A stretch of 64,000 bases of DNA from Geomonas diazotrophica (GTDB taxonomy: Bacteria > Desulfobacterota > Desulfuromonadia > Geobacterales > Geobacteraceae): contig NZ_JAHLMF010000014.1 in assembly GCF_018919385.1 (NCBI RefSeq), forward strand, positions 1 through 64,000, given 5' to 3'. The notes beneath the pieces were generated by a model. That model was not told the origin of the DNA and ran no database searches. It saw nothing but the letters and a program-made list of their open reading frames with translations. Numbering within the stretch: the stretch's first letter is position 1; each line of letters starts with the position of its first letter. Made by a program: the position numbers and the translations under genes. Below are positions 1 to 7,335 of the stretch, piece by piece.

Positions 1-191
1 GCTTCCTTCAGACCCCTCCTCGCGGAGACGCCCTTGCCGTCGGCTAGTACTTCGTTGACGCCGTCTCGCGACGGTGTTGGATTCTACGTACAGGGGACTT
101 ACACCCCATAAGTTCACGCCCATGCCGGGCGTACACAACGTCCTTGGACGCGGACGGCTAGCGCCGCCGGTCAAGAACGCCCCCGTTGGGC
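1..191. other. Hairpin-rich noncoding segment at the window edge, possible cassette or mobile-element remnant
   Basis: No open frame is convincing here. Short inverted repeats follow each other: CTCC/GGAG at 16-27, ACGCCGTC/GACGGTGT at 58-77, GGGG/CCCC at 93-107 and GCCC/GGGC at 118-130. At 185-191 stands GTTGGGC, which fits the GTTRRRY core of an integron attC site, just before the RBS of the next gene; a proper partner core (RYYYAAC) is not visible, the nearest being ACACAAC near 133-139 with one mismatch. I have an unverified impression that this block occurs as a dispersed element in other genomes. It may be the 3' end of a structured RNA or a cassette boundary; its left end is outside the window. 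Confidence 0.35.
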
Positions 192-233
192 CGAATAAAA
201 CAGGAAGAAGGAGCGGAGGAGGTTTTATAAGTA

Positions 234-866
234 ATGTACGTTGAGTTTGAACTACCCGCAATTCCTGAGCATGCGTCTGATTTCGCGCAATATTGGCTCA
301 AATCTTTGTTCATACAGTTTCCATCGAATAGATATCAGATTAATGCGTTGACCAGCACGTATGTTCGGCTAGTTGAGGCAGCGATCATTGAGTATCAGCT
401 TGGAGCCATAAAGCTGGGAGAGTTTTGGGGCACACATTCGTCTTTTAACGTTGGGGCAATGCATAGGTCGGTGTCTCACTTTGAGACATGCATATCGAAC
501 ATGTACCGTGCGACAAACTGCTTCCGCCGACTCAGGCGCGACAAGAACCCTTTGTCTCAGATGCTGAACGCCGAAAAGGCAAATTTCGCGACCGATTCAA
601 TTGCCGACAGATTTCGCATGATTCGCAATGAAATTCATCACCTTGAAGAATTGGTCATGAAGGAGCAGATCGCAGATGGACAACCATTTGCCCTCAAACC
701 AGACGGCCCAGAAACTCCACATCCGACTGAGCCAAACCAGACCATAAAGACAATTGACAGGCTTGTTATTGGTACACGCGAAGTGCGGTTTGGTGAACTT
801 ACCGAATGGCTCTCAGAGATGGCGAACTTCGCAGTGAAGATTGCCGATTTCCTTCCCAGCAGTTGA
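234..866 (+). CDS. Hypothetical protein, orphan AT-richer gene
   Basis: A 210-aa soluble protein with no signal peptide or membrane segment and no family I recognise. It looks mostly alpha-helical, with a central stretch rich in Arg/Asn/His (residues about 100-145, including RFRMIRNEIHHLEE). A strong GGAGG ribosome binding site sits at 215-220 upstream of the ATG. Base composition is lower in G+C than in the other genes here, and codon use differs from the neighbours, which suggests recent acquisition. It stands alone on the plus strand behind the hairpin-rich segment carrying an attC-like core, so a gene-cassette origin is possible. Function unknown. Confidence 0.7.
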   Translation: MYVEFELPAIPEHASDFAQYWLKSLFIQFPSNRYQINALTSTYVRLVEAAIIEYQLGAIKLGEFWGTHSSFNVGAMHRSVSHFETCISNMYRATNCFRRLRRDKNPLSQMLNAEKANFATDSIADRFRMIRNEIHHLEELVMKEQIADGQPFALKPDGPETPHPTEPNQTIKTIDRLVIGTREVRFGELTEWLSEMANFAVKIADFLPSS

Positions 867-1156
867 TCATATTCTGATAAAGCATAAACAGGGGCGGTAT
901 CGGGTCTTGAATTATAATGGGGACCGAGGGGACGTTGTTAGTATTTTCACTTTTGTCCTGGTTTCGTCACTATCAAATGTCAACATAACAACAACGTCAA
1001 ACGGTCACAAGTGCGAAGGAGGCTTTTGCAACCGCAGGAGGCTTCACTCCGCCATCAGGCCACAAATGTCAAAAAATCAAGAACGTCCTCCCCTCTTCCT
1101 CTTTCCTTTCTTCCCCCCTCGTCACCCCTCTTCCTTGCATTGTGAAAGGTCTTCCG
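867..1156. other. Intergenic, no gene seen
   Basis: About 290 bp without a credible gene. It contains the phrase GGGGACCGAGGGGACGTTGT (923-942), which resembles text I associate with REP/transposase-17 surroundings in related genomes, but no transposase or complete repeat is present. A pyrimidine-rich stretch runs from about 1085 to 1135. Short ORFs on either strand lack ribosome binding sites. Confidence 0.4.
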
Positions 1157-1184
1157 TTGACTTGTCCCAACCAACCACTAAACT
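1157..1184 (+). promoter_or_regulatory. Candidate sigma-70 promoter of the superoxide reductase gene
   Basis: TTGACT (1157-1162) and TAAACT (1179-1184) are separated by 16 bp, giving 5/6 and 4/6 matches to consensus. The predicted leader to the ATG at 1250 would be about 60 nt. Inference from sequence only. Confidence 0.4.
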
Positions 1185-1249
1185 CATAAGAATTACAAAA
1201 GACCAGCCGCAGCAAGGGTAATTGCGGCAATGCCATGAGGAGGTGTGAG

Positions 1250-1729
1250 ATGAACAGACGGGCTTTTCTGAAAACCACTGTTGCAGGCTCCTTTGTCGTT
1301 GGCTTCGCTGGAACGGTTGCTGCGGCCGAGCGCTATTTTCCAGACCAAGTGGACACGAGGCTCTTCGAGACGATCAACAGGGTAAAGGACCCAACTAAAA
1401 AGACCCCGCTTGAGAAAAGCCATGCGCCTGTCATTACCGCGCCAGCCTCAGTGATGGCCGGCAAGCCTTTCACCGTGGAAGTATCTGTCGGTGAAGTGCT
1501 CCACGGCATGATGCCGGCCCACTGGATAGGCTTTATCGAACTCAGCCTTGGCAACGAGCCATGTGGAAGAGTGGACCTGCAGCCGAGGGGATACCTGGCA
1601 CCGAAAGTCGCCTTCAACGTTGTGGTCCCCAAAGAGGCCGCACCGAGCGGGAAGGTGACCCTGGTGGCGAAACAGCAGTGCAACCTCCACGGTCTATGGG
1701 AAGGTACCCTCGATATCGCAGTGACCTGA
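1250..1729 (+). CDS. Tat-exported superoxide reductase (neelaredoxin/desulfoferrodoxin-like iron-site protein)
   Basis: Encodes 159 aa. The N-terminus reads MNRRAFLKTTVAG with the twin-arginine motif RRAFLK and a hydrophobic h-region ending near Ala-Ala, so the folded protein is probably exported to the periplasm. The rest matches the C-terminal iron-site domain of superoxide reductases: EKSHAPVI (conserved Glu-Lys and first His), HW near HGMMPAHWIG, and CNLHG near the C-terminus, giving the Cys and His ligands of the Fe(His)4Cys centre. There is no N-terminal desulforedoxin domain, so it is the one-iron type. It would reduce superoxide to peroxide in an anaerobe. The ATG at 1250 is preferred over 1235 because GAGGAGG (1236-1242) lies 7 nt upstream and the 1235 start would overlap that Shine-Dalgarno sequence. 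Possible variant: a SoxY/Z-like or other iron-binding protein; less likely. Confidence 0.8.
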   Translation: MNRRAFLKTTVAGSFVVGFAGTVAAAERYFPDQVDTRLFETINRVKDPTKKTPLEKSHAPVITAPASVMAGKPFTVEVSVGEVLHGMMPAHWIGFIELSLGNEPCGRVDLQPRGYLAPKVAFNVVVPKEAAPSGKVTLVAKQQCNLHGLWEGTLDIAVT

Positions 1730-2090
1730 TCCCAGCCGACGCGAGGTGCACACCTCCATCTCATACCTGCCGGTTGTAGCGCGCGGGGATGATGTGGGTG
1801 ATGAGGCCAAGCGGCATGCCAATTCAAGCGGGGAGCACACGGGAATTCTGGTGCCTGTCATGTCCAAAATTCCTGTTTGCTTTTTTAGCGGATAGGCAGA
1901 TAATGACTCTTACCTGCTATGAAGACCATCGTACCGAAGGGATGCTAATCAACATCTCTATTGAATGCGCCAGCCTCCAGAAGCAGGGAAAAGCTCCCGC
2001 TCCACCAGCCATCGGTCCTGAAAAAGCCGACCGCTGAGCGTAGACAGTGCTAGCATTAAAAACGCTACGCTGCCGCCGGGAGCCATCACC
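1730..2090. other. Intergenic, no gene seen
   Basis: No ORF here has a ribosome binding site or recognisable protein. The only structure noted is a 7-bp inverted repeat AGCGTAG/CTACGCT (2037-2043 and 2065-2071) just before the candidate RNA described next. Confidence 0.4.
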
Positions 2091-2177
2091 GAAACTGCTT
2101 TGGTCAGAGACCGCACTCAGACTTGCCAAAAACAAGTCCAAGAACAGCGGCAACCTCCCAAAGCAGTTTCTTTTTTG
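2091..2177 (+). ncRNA. Candidate small structured RNA with terminator-like outer stem
   Basis: A perfect 13-bp inverted repeat, GAAACTGCTTTGG (2091-2103) and CCAAAGCAGTTTC (2158-2170), encloses 54 nt and is followed directly by TTTTTT. Inside is a second stem, GACTTG (2120-2125) with CAAGTC (2133-2138), and a short A-rich loop. No coding frame explains it. The combination suggests a small RNA or leader ended by intrinsic termination. No clear promoter was found, so this could also be a terminator of an unannotated transcript. Confidence 0.35.
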
Positions 2178-2389
2178 TGCCCCCGTCGTTCGTTATCCCA
2201 GCGCATCCATATCCCTCAAGGCCTTTCCCATCTCAACTTGAATAGAAGCGCTCAACCTCCATCCATGCCTCATCTCCCCCCGGTGATAGATAGGGCCTGA
2301 TCTCGGCACCGGTGGAAACTGCCATGCATCCCCCCACCGCCTCGCACCAAGAACCGCCTCCGACAGCTCCAACTGTTCGTTTTATAACC
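2178..2389. other. Noncoding spacer before the minisatellite
   Basis: No gene with a ribosome binding site seen. A minus-strand frame that spans the adjacent repeat array ends in this stretch (2233), but it is probably a by-product of the 21-bp periodicity. Confidence 0.35.
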
Positions 2390-2809
2390 GATGACTCGTT
2401 TATCGCGATTGATGACTCGTCTATCGCGATTGATGACTCGTTTACCGCGATCGATGACTCTTCTACCGCGATCGATGACTCGTCTACCGCGTTTGATGAC
2501 TCGTTTACCGCAGTTGGTGACTCGTGTATCGCGATCGACGACTCGTATATCACGATCGACGACTCGCATACCGCGATCGATGACTCGTGTAGCACGATCG
2601 ACGACTCGTGAACCGCGATCGACGACTCGTGTACCGCGTTCGACGACTCGTGTACCGCGTTCGACGACTCGTGTATCGCGTTCGACGACTCGTGTATCGC
2701 GTTCCACGACTCGTGTATCGCGATCGACGACTCGTGTAGCACGATCGATGACTCGTGTAGCACGATCGATGACTCGTCTATCGCAGTTGATGACTCATTT
2801 ATCGCGAGA
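2390..2809. repeat. 21-bp minisatellite, 20 tandem copies
   Basis: Exactly 20 consecutive units of 21 bp fill this 420-bp interval, each with the core GAYGACTCGT followed by a variable dinucleotide, then ACCGCG or ATCGCG, and GATC, GATT or GTTC. A partial unit (AGTGACTCGAG) follows. Units differ by scattered substitutions but never by an indel, so frames stay open on both strands because 21 is a multiple of three. The minus strand could read heptapeptides of the HESSIAV type through a 253-codon frame (2233-2994), but that frame lacks a convincing ribosome binding site and overlaps the next gene. Units contain palindromic CGATCG/ATCGCGAT motifs. More likely noncoding than coding. Confidence 0.85.
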
Positions 2810-2910
2810 AGTGACTCGAGAGGCTCGATGGGATTAGATTTCGGGGACAGGGAGGCGAAGTTTTTTGGAGAGCATATGACTTGTTGGAGGTGAGAGGACG
2901 ATCTGGGGAA

Positions 2911-2943
2911 AACATGGGGGATGCTGGCGGCATCCCCCATGTT
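2911..2943 (-). terminator. Rho-independent terminator of the 147-aa gene
   Basis: Perfect 14-bp inverted repeat AACATGGGGGATGC/GCATCCCCCATGTT with a 5-nt loop. On the minus strand it is followed by TTTTCCCC and starts 10 nt beyond the stop codon of the upstream gene. Confidence 0.75.
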
Positions 2944-2953
2944 GGTTGTTGGA

Positions 2954-3397
2954 TCATGATGGAGTGCCGCTGTCTCCATCTGCCGACTCAGCATCCCCTG
3001 CGATGCGAGCTGCGGCAGTTGCCTTGGCCCTGGCGTGACCTCTTCTTTCCTTGGTGAGATCGAATCCGGAGGCGATGAGGATCCCGGGATTGCACACCGC
3101 CATCATGTCCAGCAGAGCCGCGATCTGGTCCAGGTAGACCACAAGTTGTGCCTGGAGCCCCTCGCGTTCCGCTATCACCAGTTTACTGCCCAGCATCGAC
3201 TCGTGGTACACCGCGTCGTGCTTGTCCGATGCCGAGAAATACGCTACGACAAGCGGTAGATTGTTCCCCCAAAATGAGTCGGGAAACCTCGTTTGGTCAG
3301 CCAGGGAAGCTCTCGTCCTCTGGTTGAACTCGTGGAACCTTGTTGCGGACAGGTTCCGGTAATCACGCAGTATTCGCTGACACTGACCTGTTGTCAC
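2954..3397 (-). CDS. Small hypothetical protein of a Geobacter-type family
   Basis: Encodes about 147 aa, soluble and helical, with no signal sequence. The layout (TGQCQRILRDYRNLSATR near the start, a central QAQLVVYLDQIAALL helix and ILIASGFDLT near the C-terminus) resembles a family of paralogous hypothetical proteins I associate with Geobacter genomes, of unknown function. The start chosen is GTG at 3397, because AGGAGGT lies about 4 nt upstream; the ATG at 3418 would put that Shine-Dalgarno sequence inside the gene. The C-terminal tail is low-complexity (Ala/Arg, then Asp/Gly). A terminator hairpin follows directly. Monocistronic. Confidence 0.65.
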   Translation of the reverse strand: MTTGQCQRILRDYRNLSATRFHEFNQRTRASLADQTRFPDSFWGNNLPLVVAYFSASDKHDAVYHESMLGSKLVIAEREGLQAQLVVYLDQIAALLDMMAVCNPGILIASGFDLTKERRGHARAKATAAARIAGDAESADGDSGTPS

Positions 3398-4130
3398 TTG
3401 CACCTCCTTTCTTCGCAATTACGAAGTATGGTTGTTAATTAACCGCCACCAATTTAAACATTCTCTAGACTACAAGGTTGTGCAGGCAATGCAAGCTTTG
3501 CGGCGAAGAAAAATAAAAATCGGAGTAAGCAAATCCCCTGCGTCCCGCTTTGGTAAAGGGGGAGCAGGAGTTTACGTTCGGCGCTTGGCGGATAGCTTAC
3601 GTGCGTTTATACAGCGTCGTTACCGGCCTGGTACCGAAAAAGGGAAACTCCGTGACGAGGTTTATCGGGGCTGACACTTGGGTGCGGGTGTGCCACTTGA
3701 TCTATGGGGATTGGCAGATCAGTCGGGGTATGAGACCATTTGCAGAGTACGCAGTCGACTTTCGTGAAGTTTGCCTTCCAAACACGTAAATAACATAAAT
3801 ATAATGTATTACAATCTGCATTGTGTATACTTTTTTTCTCTGTTTATTCCTCACCTTATAGATCCTAAAGAAGCTCACCTCTCCTCTTATACCGCTCCCC
3901 TTCACCAAAGCTAATCGTTTTTCCCTTCATTTATTCACGTCTCCCACCGAAAGCAACACCAGCTTTCAACGCAAAATGAAGAATCTTCAGACGCATTCTA
4001 CTAAAAAACCGCGCCGGGCTAATTTCTAAATGCCGCCCTCCCCTTCTCTTCGGTGGCGGCCCAAAGTCACGATACACGCGTCGGGGTGACGCCACCACTA
4101 AACCAGAAACAAGGACAGGAAGGTATGGAA
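3398..4130. other. Long intergenic region upstream of the chemotaxis receptor
   Basis: About 730 bp with no supported gene; the short plus-strand frames have no ribosome binding site. The middle (3780-3900) is AT-rich, with a weak hairpin ACAAT/ATTGT (3811-3824) followed shortly by a T7 run. Near the receptor, complementary stretches (TGCCGCC with GGCGGC near 4032-4058, GTCAC with GTGAC at about 4065-4089) suggest a folded leader, but it does not fit the GEMM riboswitch consensus. Confidence 0.4.
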
Positions 4131-6665
4131 ATGAAACTCAAGGTAAAGGTAATGGTTGTTGTCACTGCCGCGGCGGTTCTGGGTGCCGCAGGTTCTCTCG
4201 CGACGGTGCGTGTATCCACGTCAGTCGGATTAGGCACCGGCGCAGTTGCATTCACTCTCATCCTCGCCCTCGGCGGGTACCTGGCGCGCACGGTTGCAGC
4301 AGAATGGGACCGAATCGTGGAGAACAGCGCCCGGACAATCGAGACGATGACGGGGGAGCTCGAAGCAGAGCGTGATCAACTCGTAGCAAACAACACGCAG
4401 ACGGTGGAGAAATTGACGAGGGAGTTCGAAGCAGAACGGGCCTGCCTCATCGAGAAGAACGACTGGTTCCGCGCCATCATCGACGCGGTTCCGTTCCCGG
4501 TGCATGTGACCGACAACGACATGAACTGGACCTTCATGAACAAGCCGTTCGAGACGCTGCTGGTCCGCGAGGGGCGCATAAAGGACCGTGATTCCGCAGT
4601 GGGGCTTGCCTGCAGTAACGCGGCCGCCAATATCTGCAACAACGAGGGGTGCGGCATCAAGCAGCTCCACAAGGGGGTGAACGAGAGCTTCTTCACCTGG
4701 TGCGGCTCCGAATGCAAGCAGGACACTGCATTCCTGTTGAACGGCAAAGGGGAGAAGATCGGATTCGTCGAGACGGTGACGGATCTCACGGCGATCATCA
4801 GGAACCGCGACTACACCCAGGCGGAGGTGGAGCGCATGGCGGGGAACCTCACCAGGCTCGCGCTGGGGAACCTGGACCTCGACCTGAAGGTTGCGGAGGC
4901 GGACCAGCACACCGTGGTGGCGCGCGAAAACTTCGTGAAGATCAACGACAGTCTCTCCAAGGTGAAGGACGCTGTGGGTGCCATGATCGTCGACACGGAA
5001 ACACTTGTGAACGCCGCCCTGGCCGGCGACTTCCAGACCCGCTCCGACGCATCCAAGCACCAGGGTGAATTCCGCGCGATCGTTGACGGGGTGAACCGTA
5101 CCCTGGACGTGGTGGTGGAGAAGAACGACTGGTACGAGGCCATCATCGATGCGGTCCCCTTCCCGATTCACGTCACCGACAACGACATGAACTGGACCTT
5201 CCTCAACAAGCCTTTCGAGGCGCTGCTGGTCAAGGAAGGACGCATCAGGGACCGGCGCACCGCGCTGGGGCTTCCCTGCAGCAACGCGGCCGCCAACATC
5301 TGCAACACCGAGGGGTGCGGCATCAAGCAGCTGCACAGGGGGGTGCCCGAGAGCTACTTCGACTGGTGCGGCTCCGGGTGCAAGCAGGACACGACGTACC
5401 TCATGAACCGCAAAGGGGAGAAAATCGGCTACGTCGAGGTGGTCCAGGACCTGACGGCGATCATCAGGAACCGCGACTACACCAAGACCGAGATCGAGCG
5501 CATGGCTACCAACCTCCACCTCCTCTCGCAGGGGGACCTGGATCTCGATTTCGCCCTCACGCAGCCCGACCAGCATACCAAGGAGGCCCACTCCGACTTC
5601 ATACGTATCAACGACAGCCTAAAAAGCGTGAAACTTGCCATGGATCGCGTCATCGGCATCACCAAGGAAATCGCCGACGGGAACCTGAGCGTTGAAGTCA
5701 CGCCGCGCTCGGAAAAGGACGAGCTGCTCAAAGACTTGGCGGCAATGGTGCAGAAGCTCTCGGACGTGGTACTCGACGTGAAGCAGGCGGCGGACAACGT
5801 GAGCCTTGGGAGCAAGGAGCTTGCCGAGAACGCGGAGAACACGTCGCAGGGGGCTACCGAGCAGGCGGCCTCGGCCGAGCAGGCATCCTGCTCCATGGAA
5901 GAGATGAGCGCCAACATCAGGCAGACTGCGGACAACGCGATGCAGACCGAGAAGATCGCGGTGAAGTCGGCGGCCGACGCGCAGGAAGGTGGCAAGGCCG
6001 TTGCCGAGACGCTCGCCGCCATGAAGGAGATCGCAGGGAAGATATCCATCGTGGAGGAGATCGCGCGGCAGACCAACATGCTGGCGCTCAATGCGGCCAT
6101 CGAGGCGGCCCGCGCCGGGGAGCACGGCAAGGGGTTCGCGGTGGTAGCCGCCGAGGTGAGAAAGCTCGCCGAGCGAAGCCAGAAGGCGGCGGGAGAGATC
6201 TCGACCCTCTCCACCTCCAGTGTCGAGATCGCCGAGAAGGCGGAAGCTCTCCTGGGCGAGATCCTGCCGAACATCCAGAGAACGGCGGAACTGGTCCAGG
6301 AGATCAGCGCGGCCAGCACGGAACAGGACGGCGGCGCCCAGCAGATCAACCAGGCGATACAGGTGCTGGACCAGGTGATCCAGAAGAACGCGACGGTGGC
6401 CGAAGAGATGGCCTCCACCGCCGAGGAGCTCTCCTCCCAGGCCGCCCAGTTGCAGAGCACCGTCTCCTTCTTCCAGGTCAGGGACAACGATGCCCCAGCG
6501 GGTCGGCTCGCGGAGGGAGTGAAGCGGCAAAGCGGCCGCGCCGCCGCGTCGATGACCTATGCGGCCACAGCCACCAAGGGTAGTCCCAAGGCGCGCGGCA
6601 AGCAGGCCGCCATCGACAAGGGAGTGGCACTGAACCTGGACCACAACGACTTCGAACGCTTCTAG
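4131..6665 (+). CDS. Methyl-accepting chemotaxis protein with two Cys-rich PAS modules
   Basis: About 844 aa. The N-terminus has a membrane segment ([15 protein letters not shown]), a very short loop and a second hydrophobic stretch ([14 protein letters not shown]), so almost nothing is periplasmic. Two near-identical PAS-type modules follow (about residues 110-285 and 330-500), each opening with [15 protein letters not shown] and each carrying the same cysteines: CSNAAANIC, then EGCGIKQ, then WCGS.CKQDT. A HAMP-like segment ([14 protein letters not shown]) leads to the signalling hairpin with the conserved tip [23 protein letters not shown] (first 20 residues and on). The tail ends NDFERF. 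It should sense an intracellular or redox cue and drive CheA. Start: ATG 4131 has GGAAGG 7 nt upstream; ATG 4125 is the alternative. Single gene, no che genes nearby. Confidence 0.9.
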   Translation: MKLKVKVMVVVTAAAVLGAAGSLATVRVSTSVGLGTGAVAFTLILALGGYLARTVAAEWDRIVENSARTIETMTGELEAERDQLVANNTQTVEKLTREFEAERACLIEKNDWFRAIIDAVPFPVHVTDNDMNWTFMNKPFETLLVREGRIKDRDSAVGLACSNAAANICNNEGCGIKQLHKGVNESFFTWCGSECKQDTAFLLNGKGEKIGFVETVTDLTAIIRNRDYTQAEVERMAGNLTRLALGNLDLDLKVAEADQHTVVARENFVKINDSLSKVKDAVGAMIVDTETLVNAALAGDFQTRSDASKHQGEFRAIVDGVNRTLDVVVEKNDWYEAIIDAVPFPIHVTDNDMNWTFLNKPFEALLVKEGRIRDRRTALGLPCSNAAANICNTEGCGIKQLHRGVPESYFDWCGSGCKQDTTYLMNRKGEKIGYVEVVQDLTAIIRNRDYTKTEIERMATNLHLLSQGDLDLDFALTQPDQHTKEAHSDFIRINDSLKSVKLAMDRVIGITKEIADGNLSVEVTPRSEKDELLKDLAAMVQKLSDVVLDVKQAADNVSLGSKELAENAENTSQGATEQAASAEQASCSMEEMSANIRQTADNAMQTEKIAVKSAADAQEGGKAVAETLAAMKEIAGKISIVEEIARQTNMLALNAAIEAARAGEHGKGFAVVAAEVRKLAERSQKAAGEISTLSTSSVEIAEKAEALLGEILPNIQRTAELVQEISAASTEQDGGAQQINQAIQVLDQVIQKNATVAEEMASTAEELSSQAAQLQSTVSFFQVRDNDAPAGRLAEGVKRQSGRAAASMTYAATATKGSPKARGKQAAIDKGVALNLDHNDFERF

Positions 6666-6682
6666 GCGCGACCAAACGTAAG

Positions 6683-6714
6683 CGGCGCAGGCCCGGTGAA
6701 ACGGACCTGCGCCG
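6683..6714 (+). terminator. Terminator-like hairpin after the chemotaxis receptor gene
   Basis: CGGCGCAGG (6683-6691) pairs with CCTGCGCCG (6706-6714), 18 nt after the stop codon, followed by TTAAAATAAA. The T-run is weak. Confidence 0.55.
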
Positions 6715-6740
6715 TTAAAATAAATATTTATTAATTACAA

Positions 6741-6768
6741 TTGACATACGTAGATCTTATTCTATACT
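6741..6768 (+). promoter_or_regulatory. Strong sigma-70 promoter of the zinc-knuckle protein gene
   Basis: TTGACA (6741-6746), 16-bp spacer, TATACT (6763-6768): 6/6 and 5/6 matches to consensus. The ATG of the next gene is about 55 nt downstream of the -10. Confidence 0.65.
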
Positions 6769-6823
6769 GCACAACTCCTACTCAACGAGCCACGACGTGC
6801 CGCAGCACGGAAGGAGTTATGCA

Positions 6824-7054
6824 ATGGCAACCTGTAACGACTGCAGAGGTAAAAAGATCGTAACCTGTCCGGAGTGCGGCGGCACCGGCAATCTGTACTA
6901 TGTCCCGGTGCTCGATATCTGGGAATCCGATTGCAGTGTCTGTCTCGGCAGCGGTACGATCAGTTGCCCTGCTTGCGAGGTGAGCCCGTTAGGTTCAGGG
7001 CTATCCAGGCCGCCTGCAGCCTGGCCCCCGCCCCCTGCCCCACCGGGGCTGTAA
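6824..7054 (+). CDS. Small zinc-knuckle protein (DnaJ central-domain-like CxxCxGxG repeats)
   Basis: A 76-aa protein with four CxxC pairs: CNDC, CPECGGTG, CSVCLGSG, CPAC. This spacing is that of the zinc-binding cysteine-rich domain of DnaJ and its stand-alone relatives, so it likely binds two zinc ions and may act as a chaperone- or redox-related accessory factor. The C-terminal 25 residues are Pro/Ala-rich and disordered. Start ATG 6824 has AAGGAG 7 nt upstream; the ATG at 6797 has none. It is monocistronic between a good promoter and a perfect terminator, so its expression is independent of the neighbours. Specific function unknown. Confidence 0.75.
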   Translation: MATCNDCRGKKIVTCPECGGTGNLYYVPVLDIWESDCSVCLGSGTISCPACEVSPLGSGLSRPPAAWPPPPAPPGL

Positions 7055-7073
7055 CCTCCCCCAGAGCAAACGC

Positions 7074-7104
7074 AAAAGGGCCGGCAGATATTGCCGGCCC
7101 TTTT
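7074..7104 (+). terminator. Rho-independent terminator
   Basis: Perfect 13-bp stem AAAAGGGCCGGCA/TGCCGGCCCTTTT with a 5-nt loop, 19 nt after the stop codon, ending in TTTT. The A-run on the other side makes it potentially bidirectional. Confidence 0.85.
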
Positions 7105-7203
7105 ACATTGGAGTTGGATTGAACGTGCCTGTAAGTGGTCACCCCTCTCCGATTTCCCCTTTCGCCGTCCCCTCGCCTGAATTCTTGCAGATAGCATCCC
7201 CCT

Positions 7204-7250
7204 CACCCGCCTTTTCCCCTCTCCCGGAGGGCGAGGGGAAAAGGCGGGTG
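7204..7250. repeat. Large hairpin downstream of prsR, REP-like element or terminator
   Basis: CACCCGCCTTTTCCCCTC (7204-7221) and its exact complement (7233-7250) form an 18-bp perfect stem around an 11-nt loop TCCCGGAGGGC. It lies between convergent transcripts. Its composition recalls the dispersed CCCTCTCCCGGAGGGCGAGGG palindromes of many genomes, so it may be a repeat family member that also ends prsR transcription. Confidence 0.5.
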
Positions 7251-7335
7251 ACAGGAGAAACAGCTTGGTCAGAGCGCCCAACGTCATGGTCTCGCGTGCG
7301 CGCACCAGGATTTAAACGTTGAACGTCGACCGGAT

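Noticed and set aside
1-191. Canonical integron attC site
   Set aside because: Only one core (GTTGGGC) is clear; the second core is mismatched and no integrase is visible, so it is reported only as attC-like.
2233-2994. 253-codon minus-strand frame across the minisatellite
   Set aside because: Its openness follows from the 21-bp period; no ribosome binding site, overlaps the supported gene at 2954-3397, and would start beyond that gene's terminator.
3398-4130. GEMM riboswitch before the chemotaxis receptor
   Set aside because: Some complementary stretches exist, but the GGAAAGCC core and tetraloop-receptor pattern are absent.
4230-5591. 453-codon minus-strand frame inside the chemotaxis receptor gene
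   Set aside because: Shadow of the GC-rich coding strand; composition typical of antisense frames (Val/Leu/Asp/His-rich), no ribosome binding site.
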